DNA of 64,000 nt from Brevundimonas huaxiensis (lineage in GTDB: Bacteria > Pseudomonadota > Alphaproteobacteria > Caulobacterales > Caulobacteraceae), in NCBI RefSeq assembly GCF_014218725.1, contig NZ_JABBJE010000002.1, positions 350,037-414,036 of the forward strand. The letters are read 5' to 3'. Position numbers and translations under genes: made by a program. The stretch's first letter is position 1, and the number at the start of each line of letters is the position of its first letter. The notes below the pieces were generated by a model. That model was not told the DNA's origin and made no database searches. It worked only from the letters and a program-made list of their open reading frames with translations. Of this stretch, positions 46,166 to 54,844 are shown piece by piece.

Positions 46166-46498
46166 ATGATCGACCTTCAGACCATCGGACTTGAACGATT
46201 CCAGGCCAGCGCGGGCGAGGCAGCGGCGTTGCTGCGCGCCCTGTCCAACGAGAAGCGGCTGATGATCCTGTGCCGGCTGGGCGAGGGCGAGATGTCCGTC
46301 GGGCAACTGCTGCCCCAGGTCGGCCTGTCGCAACCGGCCCTGTCCCAGCACCTCGCCAAGCTGCGCGACGAGGCGCTGGTGAGCACGCGGCGCGACGGCA
46401 CGACCATCTTCTACCGCATCGCCGATCCGGCCGTCCTGAAGGTCATCGCCGTGCTGGCCGAAATCTACTGTCCCCCTGTTTCTTCCGAAGAGGCATGA
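46166..46498 (+). CDS. bigR: ArsR/BigR-like sulfide-sensing repressor
   Basis: The 110-residue winged-helix protein has ALSNEKRLMILCRLGEGE, with LPQVGLSQPALSQHLAKLRD as the recognition helices. Cysteines lie in LMILCRL and EIYCPP; BigR/SqrR-type repressors use a pair like this to sense sulfide or persulfide by forming a polysulfide bridge. The stop overlaps an in-frame ATG of the rhodanese gene. Start at ATG 46166; a TTG at 46157 is possible. Confidence 0.88.
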   Translation: MIDLQTIGLERFQASAGEAAALLRALSNEKRLMILCRLGEGEMSVGQLLPQVGLSQPALSQHLAKLRDEALVSTRRDGTTIFYRIADPAVLKVIAVLAEIYCPPVSSEEA

Positions 46499-46503
46499 TC
46501 CCG

Positions 46504-47052
46504 ATGAGCGTCCTGACCCCCCTATCCCCCGCCGAGGTTTCGCGTCGGCTGAAGCAGAACACGGCCGTGCTGATCGACATCCGCGAGCCCGACGAGTTCG
46601 CCAGAGAACATGTCGTCGGCGCTGTCCATGCGCCGTTGTCGACCTTCGACGCCTACACGCCGGCGGGCGCCGACGGGCGCGACGTCATCTTCACCTGCCG
46701 GACCGGCAATCGGACGGGCGTCAACTGCGACCGTCTGGCGGCCAAGACGACGGGCCAAGCCTTTGTTCTGGAAGGTGGGCTGGACGCTTGGAAGGCTCAG
46801 GGCCTGGCCACCCATGCCGACCGCTCCAAACCGATTGAACTGATGCGTCAGGTGCAGATGGTCGCGGGTGGGCTGATCCTGGTCGGCGCGGCGCTGGGGC
46901 TGCTGGTGCATCCGGCCTTCTGGGGCCTGTCGGCCTTCGTCGGCGCGGGCCTGTTCGTCGCGGGCGCGACGGGCTTTTGCGGCATGGCGCGGCTGCTGGC
47001 CGTCATGCCGTGGAACAGAACCGCGACCCGGCCATTGACAAGAGCGGTCTGA
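46504..47052 (+). CDS. Rhodanese with C-terminal membrane domain (DUF2892-like)
   Basis: The 182-residue product starts with a rhodanese domain: LIDIREPDEFAREHV and the active-site cysteine in IFTCRTGNRTG. It moves sulfane sulfur between thiol carriers. After residue about 115, two membrane helices (MVAGGLILVGAALGLLV, FVGAGLFVAGATGFCGMA) resemble DUF2892, common in such proteins. ATG 46504 fits family starts; ATG 46495 overlaps the bigR stop and is an alternative. Confidence 0.88.
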   Translation: MSVLTPLSPAEVSRRLKQNTAVLIDIREPDEFAREHVVGAVHAPLSTFDAYTPAGADGRDVIFTCRTGNRTGVNCDRLAAKTTGQAFVLEGGLDAWKAQGLATHADRSKPIELMRQVQMVAGGLILVGAALGLLVHPAFWGLSAFVGAGLFVAGATGFCGMARLLAVMPWNRTATRPLTRAV

Positions 47053-47056
47053 TCCG

Positions 47057-47839
47057 ATGACGACCGAACTGACCCCGCTGATCCTGACCGCCTTCAGCGG
47101 CGGCGTCGTCGCCCTGTTGCTGACCCTGTTCGGCGGCGGCGGGTCGGTTCTGGCCGTACCGCTGCTGCTCTATGTCGTCGGCGTCGCCGATCCCCATGTC
47201 GCCATCGGCGTGTCGGCGGCGGGGGTGGCGCTGAACGCCCTGACGGCTCTGGCCGGTCACGCCAGGGCAGGGCGGGTGCGCTGGCCCTGCGCGACCCTGT
47301 TCGCGATCACCGGCGCGGCCGGGGCCTGGTTCGGTTCGTCCCTGGCCAAGATGATCGACGGCCATCAGCTGCTGCTGATCTTCGCCGTGGCCATGGCGGC
47401 CGTGGGCGTGTCGATGCTGCGTCCCAAGGCGCCGGTCGCTCGCGTCGAGCCGCGGCTGAACTGGGCCATCTCGCCGCGCGTCGGCATGGCGGGCGCCGGC
47501 GTCGGCTCGGCCGCAGGCTTCTTCGGCATCGGCGGCGGCTTTCTGATCGTGCCCGGCCTGATGGCGTCGACGGGCATGAGCCTGGCGACCGCCCAAGCGA
47601 CGTCTTTGCTCAGCGTCGCCGCGTTCCGGGCGACGACGGCGGGCAACTATGCGCTGTCGGGCTGGGTCGATCCGGGCCTGGTCGCCGCCATGGCGGTCGG
47701 CGGGGTCGCCGGGACGGCGGCAGGCCTGCCGCTGGCGCGCCGGCTGGGATCGAACGCCCGGCTTGGGCGCATCCTGTTCGCGGGCCTGATCTTGGTGGTC
47801 GCCGCCTATGTCGCGGTGCGGGCAATCCTGGCGCTCTGA
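47057..47839 (+). CDS. TauE/SafE family sulfite/anion exporter
   Basis: The 260-residue product has eight membrane segments and the two-repeat TauE/SafE pattern: GGVVALLLTLFGGGGSVLAVP in the first half and GSAAGFFGIGGGFLIVPGL in the second. It is probably the exporter of the sulfite made by the persulfide dioxygenase. It follows the rhodanese by four bases and completes the bigR operon. Confidence 0.88.
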   Translation: MTTELTPLILTAFSGGVVALLLTLFGGGGSVLAVPLLLYVVGVADPHVAIGVSAAGVALNALTALAGHARAGRVRWPCATLFAITGAAGAWFGSSLAKMIDGHQLLLIFAVAMAAVGVSMLRPKAPVARVEPRLNWAISPRVGMAGAGVGSAAGFFGIGGGFLIVPGLMASTGMSLATAQATSLLSVAAFRATTAGNYALSGWVDPGLVAAMAVGGVAGTAAGLPLARRLGSNARLGRILFAGLILVVAAYVAVRAILAL

Positions 47840-47880
47840 GACCTCTGTTCAGCGAACTGACTGTGTGTCGCCAACCGTAT

Positions 47881-48447
47881 TTAAAAGGATCGATCCTGCG
47901 TTCGGATGAGGTCGTACACGTGTCGCGGTTTTTCGATTTGCAGAAACTGCGCGCCGTTTAGCGCCGGAAGCCATGCCCCGAAGCCGTTCATGGCGAAGGC
48001 GGCGGTGAACCAGTTGCCTTCGAAGGTGATGCTGCCGGTTCCATCGCCGCGTTCCGAGAGTTCCAGCTTCGGCAAACGACGGATTTCCATCGAGGTCAAT
48101 TTGCGTCCACGCAGGATTAGAATGCGCTGGTTGGAGACGGCGTAGAACAGGGTCTTTCTGATCATCGCGTCATGGATGAACCGCCCCGCAATCATGTAGA
48201 GGCCGACACACAGGAAAGGCAGGCCCCAAAGGCGCATGAACCATGCGGCGCCTTCGCCGGCGTCGGGGATCATCCAGACCGTCACATTCCAGAACAGCGC
48301 GAAACCGCCCCACAGAAGGGTGAATGGAACAAGGAAGATGTCCTTTCCTGTGAACATCACGCCTTGTTTGGGCTGTCCTGTCCAAAGGATGTCCTCGTCA
48401 GAGGAAAGATAGGGTTTGAAGCGATCAGTCGTGCGGGGCGAGCTCAT
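47881..48447 (-). CDS. Membrane protein with PH-like domain
   Basis: The 188-residue product has the pattern of bacterial PH-domain membrane proteins: YLSSDEDILWTGQPKQG at the N-terminus, two adjacent membrane helices (LVPFTLLWGGFALFWNVTV and FMRLWGLPFLCVGLYMIA), then a soluble PH-like fold with YAVSNQRILILRGRKL. Function unknown. Base use is less GC-rich than the neighbours. Confidence 0.75.
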   Translation of the reverse strand: MSSPRTTDRFKPYLSSDEDILWTGQPKQGVMFTGKDIFLVPFTLLWGGFALFWNVTVWMIPDAGEGAAWFMRLWGLPFLCVGLYMIAGRFIHDAMIRKTLFYAVSNQRILILRGRKLTSMEIRRLPKLELSERGDGTGSITFEGNWFTAAFAMNGFGAWLPALNGAQFLQIEKPRHVYDLIRTQDRSF

Positions 48448-48518
48448 GGACCCGTCGTAATCAACTTCAGAAAGCGGCGCTATACGATCGGCGCATATGG
48501 CTGCGCTTCGGCCTAGCT

Positions 48519-50249
48519 ATGAGCGATGCGATTTCGCACAGTGCGCCCATGACCGACGCCAGACTGGAGATCGCCGCAGGCTTTGCCACCTTGCAGGGAC
48601 CCAAGGCGGACAATCAGGACTTCGGCGGCGTCCATATCGGCACGGCGGCCGAGCAGCGTGAGCATGGGGTGGTGGCGGTGATCGCCGACGGGGTGTCGGG
48701 ATCGAAGGCCGGGCGGATGGCGGCGGAGCTGACCACGCGAAGCTTCATCGACGGCTATCTGGATCAGAACCCCCTGAACGGCATCGCGGCGAATGGCATC
48801 AAGGCGCTGCGGGGCTTCAACCGCTGGCTCCATTCGCGCGGGCGGATCGATCCGGCCATGGAGGGGGCGGCGACCACCTTCACGGCCCTCATCCTGCGTG
48901 GGCGCGAAGCGACGGCGCTGCATGTGGGCGACAGCCGGGCCTGGCATTTCCGCGACGGGGTGCTGACGCGCCTGACGGAAGATCATACGCGTGCCCAGCA
49001 GGGGCTCAGCCATGTGCTGTACCGCGCCGTCGGCATTGAGGCGGATGTGAAGCTGGACGTCCGGCAAGTGCGGCTGGAACCGCACGACCGGCTGCTGCTG
49101 ACCACCGACGGGGTGCATGGGGTGCTGGCCGATGCGATGATCGCGGGCCTGTTGGGACGGCGCAGTTCGCCCGATGCGGACGCCAAGGCGATCCTGGCCG
49201 AGGTCGAGGCGGCGGGCGCGCGCGACAACGCCACCGCCATCGTCATCGACGTGGTCCGCACCGGCGCGCCCGACTGGGAGGCGATCACCGCCGAAGCGGA
49301 AGGGCTGGCCATCCTGCCGCCTCCGGCCGTCGGCGACAACGTCGACGGCTTCGCTCTTCAGCGACTGGTCGCGGACGGGCGCTATACGACCCTGTTCCTG
49401 GCCAAGGATACGCTGGGCGACGCGGGCATGGTGGTGCTGAAGTTTCCCAAGCCCGCCGTGGTGTCCGAGCGCGGCGCTCGCACCGCCTTTCTGCGCGAGG
49501 CCTTCATCGGTCGGCGCATCGACAGCCCCTTCGTCGGAAAGGTGCTGAGCCTGGACGCCGGTCGCCAGAGCCGCCTTTATATCGCCCAGCCCTTCCATGC
49601 CGGTCAGACCCTGCATGCACGGTTGGCGCAGGAGGGGCCGTTCGAGATCGCCGAAGGAATCGGCGTGGCGCTGCGGCTGTCGCGGGCGGTTTCGGCCCTG
49701 CACCGGGCGGGGGTGACGCACCGCGACATCAAGCCGGACAATGTGATCCTGGAGGCACAGGGCGGGCTGAAACTGGTCGATCTGGGCGTGGCGCGTCTGA
49801 GGCTGGCCGAGGAGTTCGCCGAGGCCGAGGCGCCCGGCACCGCCGGCTACAAGGCGCCGGAAATGTATGCGGGCGAGAGCGGCGACGCCGCCACGGATCA
49901 GTTCGCCCTGGGGGTGACGCTGTATCGCCTGTTCACGCGCACCTATCCGTGGGGCGAGGTGGATCCGGCCGATGCGCCGCGCTTTGACCGGGCGCCTGCG
50001 CCGCCGACGCGACACCGGCCGGACATGCCCGCCTGGCTGGAGGCGGCCATCATGCGCGCCGTCGCCATCGACCCGAACGAGCGGTTCGAGGATGTCGAGG
50101 AACTGATCCATGTGCTGGAGACCGGCAGCGCTGTCGCCGCTCCACCGCCGCGCCAGCTGTCCCTGATCGAGCGCGATCCGGTGCGATTCTGGCAGGGCGT
50201 CAGCCTGGTCCTGCTGATCGCCTTTCTGGTGTCGATGGCGACGCGCTAG
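48519..50249 (+). CDS. Bifunctional PP2C phosphatase and Ser/Thr kinase fusion, membrane-anchored
   Basis: Residues about 10-245 are a PP2C phosphatase (GPKADNQDFGG, VIADGVSGSKAG, ALHVGDSRAWHF, GARDNATAIVID). Residues about 270-535 are a Hanks-type kinase: FALQRLVADGRYTTLFLAK, HRDIKPDNVI, and DLG replacing the usual DFG, then GTAGYKAPE. The end (FWQGVSLVLLIAFLVSMA) is a membrane anchor. The protein may both add and remove phosphate on the same target. Similar fusions are often near nitrate assimilation genes, but none is here. ATG 48519; ATG 48549 is possible. Confidence 0.9.
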   Translation: MSDAISHSAPMTDARLEIAAGFATLQGPKADNQDFGGVHIGTAAEQREHGVVAVIADGVSGSKAGRMAAELTTRSFIDGYLDQNPLNGIAANGIKALRGFNRWLHSRGRIDPAMEGAATTFTALILRGREATALHVGDSRAWHFRDGVLTRLTEDHTRAQQGLSHVLYRAVGIEADVKLDVRQVRLEPHDRLLLTTDGVHGVLADAMIAGLLGRRSSPDADAKAILAEVEAAGARDNATAIVIDVVRTGAPDWEAITAEAEGLAILPPPAVGDNVDGFALQRLVADGRYTTLFLAKDTLGDAGMVVLKFPKPAVVSERGARTAFLREAFIGRRIDSPFVGKVLSLDAGRQSRLYIAQPFHAGQTLHARLAQEGPFEIAEGIGVALRLSRAVSALHRAGVTHRDIKPDNVILEAQGGLKLVDLGVARLRLAEEFAEAEAPGTAGYKAPEMYAGESGDAATDQFALGVTLYRLFTRTYPWGEVDPADAPRFDRAPAPPTRHRPDMPAWLEAAIMRAVAIDPNERFEDVEELIHVLETGSAVAAPPPRQLSLIERDPVRFWQGVSLVLLIAFLVSMATR

Positions 50250-50391
50250 CCGCCCATACGCTCAACCTCAACGATCGGATGTGCGACATTTGGCGGTGTA
50301 AAAGCTTGGGAACCTGTGGCCGCGTTTGGCTTTTGTGACGGCGAGCGGGGATGTCGCGCCCGCACTTTCTCGGCACGAAAGCCTCCCCCAG

Positions 50392-51228
50392 ATGATCAAG
50401 ACCCTCGCCTCCAGCGCCCTGGCCCTGGCCATGGTTTCCACCCCCGCCCTGGCCCAGTCCGTCGCCCCCGACTGGTCCGGCCCCTACATCGGCATCTTCG
50501 GCGGCTACAACCAGTCGAACGACGACGAGAACGAAATCCTGCGCTTCGACCGTAATCTGGACGGCAACTACGGTGACCCGGTCACTACGGCCGCCGCCGC
50601 CAACGCCTTCAGTCCCGGCTTCTGCGGCGGCATGGCGACCAGCACCGCGCCGGGAACCGGTTGCCGTGACGACAACGACGGCGTCGAAGCGGGCGTCCGC
50701 GCCGGTTACGACATGCAGTTCGGCAACTTCGTCGTCGGCGCCCTGGCGGAATACAGCGTCAACAACGTCCAGGACTCGGTGACCGGCTTCTCGACTACCC
50801 CGGCCTTCTACACCTTCACGCGCGAGCTGGAGAGCACGGCGGCCGCCCGGTTGAAGCTGGGCTACGCCTATGGCCCTGCGCTCATTTACGGCACCGGCGG
50901 TTACGCCTACGGCAAGTTCGAGAACAAGTTCCGCACCTCGAACCAGGCCAACAGCTTCACCGAAACCAGCGAAGGCGATGACGGCGACGGCTGGCAGGCC
51001 GGCGGCGGCGTGGAATACGCTCTGGGTCGCGGTCTGACGGTCAGCGGCGAATACCTCTACACCTCACTGGACGTCGACAGCCCGGTGATCCGCGTCGGCA
51101 ATACCGGCACGACCCCGGCGACCAACCCGTTCATCCTGGCGCCGAACACCACGGGCACGGACATGGTGCGCGGCAACGGTCGCTTCGGAACGCACATGTT
51201 CCGCATCGGCATGAACTACCGCTTCTAA
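50392..51228 (+). CDS. Outer-membrane beta-barrel protein
   Basis: The 278-residue precursor has a signal peptide (MIKTLASSALALAMVSTPALA, cut before QSVAP). The mature start WSGPYIGIFGGYNQS and end HMFRIGMNYRF, with a terminal Phe, are those of OmpA-like/Omp25-type eight-strand barrels. Alternating strands such as LIYGTGGYAYGKF are visible. Two cysteines (CGG and CRDDND) in one extracellular loop may form a disulfide. Role structural or porin-like. Confidence 0.88.
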   Translation: MIKTLASSALALAMVSTPALAQSVAPDWSGPYIGIFGGYNQSNDDENEILRFDRNLDGNYGDPVTTAAAANAFSPGFCGGMATSTAPGTGCRDDNDGVEAGVRAGYDMQFGNFVVGALAEYSVNNVQDSVTGFSTTPAFYTFTRELESTAAARLKLGYAYGPALIYGTGGYAYGKFENKFRTSNQANSFTETSEGDDGDGWQAGGGVEYALGRGLTVSGEYLYTSLDVDSPVIRVGNTGTTPATNPFILAPNTTGTDMVRGNGRFGTHMFRIGMNYRF

Positions 51229-51251
51229 TCGTCAAGCGGGGCGGTCTGGCG

Positions 51252-51821
51252 TCAGGCCCGGCCGCCCTGACTCGACAACATGGCCGCGTCCACGCCCAAC
51301 TGGGCGAGGGCGCGCGTCCATTTCGACGTGTGTTCGCCGTCGAAAATCAGGTCCAGATCGGCGTCGGCGGTCAGCCAGACGTTGTCGGCCAGCTCTTCCT
51401 CCAACTGCCCCTCGCCCCAGCCGGCATAGCCCAGCAACAGGGCCGAGCGGCGCGGACCGGCGACCTCGTCGGTCATGGCGGCCAGCGCCTCGCGCGTGCC
51501 GGTCATCGCCAGACCGTCGCCGAAGGCCAGGGTGTCGTCGCCCACCGTCCAGTCGTCGGTATGCAGCACGAAGCCGCGCTCGCGCTCGACCGGCCCGCCC
51601 ATCAGCACCGCGCGACCGATGGATTGATCGGGCGCCGGCGCATCCAGCTTGTCCAGAACCGTCTTCAGATCCACGCCCGGCGCTGGTCGATCCAGCCGCA
51701 GGCCCATGGCGTGATCCGGCCCGTGGGCGCAGATCAGGATGACGGCGTGTTCGAACCGGGCGTCGTCGATCCCGGGCATGGCGACCAGCAGTCGGCCGGT
51801 CAGGGTGGAGGCTTGGCTCAT
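51252..51821 (-). CDS. yqgE: YqgE/AlgH family protein
   Basis: The 189-residue product has the family motifs LTGRLLVAMPGIDDARFEHAVI, GLRLDRPAP, VLMGGPVERERGFVLH and YAGWGEGQLEEEL. Function is not established; it is a conserved cytosolic protein, found widely in proteobacteria. It is convergent with the outer-membrane protein gene and divergent from the peroxiredoxin gene. Confidence 0.93.
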   Translation of the reverse strand: MSQASTLTGRLLVAMPGIDDARFEHAVILICAHGPDHAMGLRLDRPAPGVDLKTVLDKLDAPAPDQSIGRAVLMGGPVERERGFVLHTDDWTVGDDTLAFGDGLAMTGTREALAAMTDEVAGPRRSALLLGYAGWGEGQLEEELADNVWLTADADLDLIFDGEHTSKWTRALAQLGVDAAMLSSQGGRA

Positions 51822-51950
51822 GATCCTGGCATCATCCGTCCGGAAAGCGGCGCAAGCAAGCCGAACCGGCGCTTGCGGTGTCGCCCGTGGTGTCTATGTG
51901 TCGCACACGGCCGTTCAAACGCGCCGGCCTCAAACCTCAGCGAGACAGAC

Positions 51951-52436
<486 letters not shown>

Positions 52437-52451
52437 GCTGATTTGAAATCC

Positions 52452-52493
52452 GTCGATCCAGGCTCAAGTAGCGAAGCGATAGCCTGGATCGAC
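52452..52493. terminator. Perfect 13-bp inverted repeat before vsr
   Basis: GTCGATCCAGGCT (52452-52464) and AGCCTGGATCGAC (52481-52493) pair perfectly with a 16-base loop. It follows the peroxiredoxin stop by 15 bases and ends five bases before the vsr start. It lacks a T-run and could be a terminator, an operator or a mobile-element scar. Confidence 0.55.
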
Positions 52494-52498
52494 AAACA

Positions 52499-52930
52499 AT
52501 GACGACGGATGTTTTCAGCCCCGAGAAGCGCAGCGCGGTGATGCGTCGCGTGAAGGGGCGGGACACCTCGCCGGAACTGGCCGTGCGCGGGATTTTGCGT
52601 GCGGCCGGTATCGGGTATCGGCTGGGCGGCATGGGTCTGCCGGGTCGCCCGGATGTGGTGATGAAGGGCCGCAAGGTCGCCCTGCTCGTCCATGGCTGCT
52701 TCTGGCACGGCCATGATTGCGCCCGTGGGTCACGCCAGCCCAAGACCAACGCCGATTACTGGATCGCCAAGATCGACCGGAACCGCGTGCGCGACTCTGC
52801 AGCCGTGACGGCGTTGGAGGCGTCGGGCTGGCGCGTGGTCGTCGTCTGGGAATGCGAGATGAAACAGCCTGATTTCGCCGCGCGCCTGATCGCGGCCGTC
52901 CGGGGTCAGGCGGCCTCGGTCGCGGCCTGA
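52499..52930 (+). CDS. vsr: Very-short-patch-repair type endonuclease
   Basis: The 143-residue product has the Vsr landmarks: SAVMRRVKGRDTSPELAVR, LPGRPDVV with the catalytic aspartate, VHGCFWHGHDC with zinc and active-site His residues, and PKTNADYWIAKIDRN. Vsr nicks DNA next to T:G mismatches arising from deaminated 5-methylcytosine. Such a gene normally sits beside a cytosine methylase gene; none is near, so it is an orphan, possibly from a lost restriction-modification system. Its last 25 bases overlap the convergent kinase gene. Confidence 0.92.
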   Translation: MTTDVFSPEKRSAVMRRVKGRDTSPELAVRGILRAAGIGYRLGGMGLPGRPDVVMKGRKVALLVHGCFWHGHDCARGSRQPKTNADYWIAKIDRNRVRDSAAVTALEASGWRVVVVWECEMKQPDFAARLIAAVRGQAASVAA

Positions 52931-54774
52931 GCGGCGGTGTCGTTCAGGACGTGCTGTAAGGCGCCGATCAGGGCGGGCGGCGTCAGGGGCTTGGAGACGA
53001 AATAGGCCATGCCGGCCGCCTGACAGGCCGCGACGTCCTCGGGCGCGGTGTCGGCGGTGACGGCGACGACCGGGGTGGCGGCGTTGGGCCCGCCGCCGGC
53101 GCGCAGACGACGCGTCGTCTCGCGCCCGTCCAGCTCGGGCATCCGGACATCCATGAAGATGACGTCGAACACCGCCTCCTGACAGCGTTCCAGCGCGATC
53201 ATGCCGTCGGCGGCGGTGGTGATCTCGCAGCCCAGCGGCTGAAGGATCAGCTGCACGGCGCGGCGGTTGATGTCGTGATCGTCCACGACCAGCAGGCGCA
53301 GCGGCTGGTCTTCGGCCTCGTCGGCGACCGCAGGCGTCGCGACGACCGGTTCGGGCTCAGGCTCCGGCGCGACGGGCGTGGGCGCGACCGAGGGCGTCAG
53401 CGATCGGGCGATGTCCAGGCGGCTTTCATCGACGACCTCGACGATCTGCGCCGCCTCGTCGCCGCGCGGCAGGATCAGGGAGACGGTGAAGCGCGAGCCC
53501 TGACCCGGCGCGCTGCGCACGGTCAGCCGACCGCCCATCAGGTCGATCAGATTGCGGCTGATCGCCAGCCCCAGGCCCGAACCGCCATAGCGGGCGGAGA
53601 CGCCGTCCGCGGTCTGGTCGAACGGGGTGAACAGGCGGGCCAGTTGATCGCTCGTCATGCCCGGACCCGTGTCCACGATCTCGAACAGCAGGGCGTATCC
53701 CGACGGTTCCTCGGGCCAGGCCTGGACCCGCAGGGTGATCTGGCCCTGCTCGGTGAACTTCATGGCGTTGGACATCAGGTTGTTCAGCACCTGACGGATG
53801 CGCATGACGTCGCCCTTGACGTGGCGCGGCATGGCCGAGGCGCCCTCGATGCGCAGCTTCAGCCCCTTGGCGTCGGCGACGCCGCGCCACAGCATCAGGG
53901 TCTGGGCCAGCATTTGCCGCAGGTCGAAATCCTTGGCCTCAACCGTCATTCGCCCGGCGCCGATCCGGGTGTGGTCCAGCAGGTCGTCCAGCAGGGCCTT
54001 CATCATCAGGCCGGCGTCGGTGATCAGATTGGCGCTGTTGCGCGACTGGGCGTCGGGCGCGCGCAACTCGGCGGCGCCGGCCAGGATCGCGCCGATTGGC
54101 GTGCGCAGGTCATGGCCGATCGCGGCCAGGAAGGTCGTATGGTCGGCCAGGCTGCGCTCGGCCCTGAGACGGGATTCTTCGGCGAGAGCGTGGGCGCGAA
54201 CAACGGTGACGCTGGCCTCGACCATGCGCTGGCCGGTGATGGCGACATAGAAGGTGAACAGCACCACGGCCGCTGCGGCCGACATGACCAGCGGGCCGGG
54301 CGCGTGCAGCGCATAGACGAAGAAGGGGGTCGCCAGCAGGAAGCCGACCTGGGGCGCGAGGCCGGCGATCATCACGGCCTGGCATCGGGTGGCGTTCACG
54401 ATCGCCGTCAGCATGACCGCAGTCAGCATCAGGACGGCGCAGACACCGCCAATCGCGCCACCGATCCACCACAGGACCAGGGAAAGCGAGGAGAAGACCG
54501 TCGAATTGGCGAAGACGACGGCCAGGATCGCCAGCTTGCGGCCCGTGGACAGCTCGTCGGGACCTTTCAGGATCGGTCGATAGACGACCACTTCCATGGC
54601 CTGGACCGCCATATACAGCACGACCCAGCCGAGGGTGAACCGCACCCCGACCATTGGGGTCACGACCAGGGCGACAGCCGCCGCCGCCACGACCCGTTGC
54701 ACCGCCGCGCCCGTGCGCTGACGAACGGCGGCGGTCCAGCTGCTTTCAGCGATATCGACGGCGGTCGATTTCAT
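52906..54774 (-). CDS. Hybrid sensor histidine kinase with receiver domain
   Basis: The 622-residue product has five or six membrane helices (residues about 25-180), a short coiled region, and a histidine kinase: H box IGHDLRTPIGAI (His221), N box NNLMSNAMKF, G boxes VDTGPGM and GSGLGLAIS. After a Pro/Glu linker, a receiver domain LRLLVVDDHDINRR follows with the phospho-Asp in IFMDVRMPELDG. The membrane part has almost no periplasmic loop, so the signal is likely sensed in the membrane. No partner regulator is adjacent. Confidence 0.93.
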   Translation of the reverse strand: MKSTAVDIAESSWTAAVRQRTGAAVQRVVAAAAVALVVTPMVGVRFTLGWVVLYMAVQAMEVVVYRPILKGPDELSTGRKLAILAVVFANSTVFSSLSLVLWWIGGAIGGVCAVLMLTAVMLTAIVNATRCQAVMIAGLAPQVGFLLATPFFVYALHAPGPLVMSAAAAVVLFTFYVAITGQRMVEASVTVVRAHALAEESRLRAERSLADHTTFLAAIGHDLRTPIGAILAGAAELRAPDAQSRNSANLITDAGLMMKALLDDLLDHTRIGAGRMTVEAKDFDLRQMLAQTLMLWRGVADAKGLKLRIEGASAMPRHVKGDVMRIRQVLNNLMSNAMKFTEQGQITLRVQAWPEEPSGYALLFEIVDTGPGMTSDQLARLFTPFDQTADGVSARYGGSGLGLAISRNLIDLMGGRLTVRSAPGQGSRFTVSLILPRGDEAAQIVEVVDESRLDIARSLTPSVAPTPVAPEPEPEPVVATPAVADEAEDQPLRLLVVDDHDINRRAVQLILQPLGCEITTAADGMIALERCQEAVFDVIFMDVRMPELDGRETTRRLRAGGGPNAATPVVAVTADTAPEDVAACQAAGMAYFVSKPLTPPALIGALQHVLNDTAAQAATEAA

Positions 54775-54844
54775 TCAGGCCCTCGAATGACGAACGCAGA
54801 TCGCTCGCATCGGTCACCCTATGCCTATCGACACTAACGCTCCG

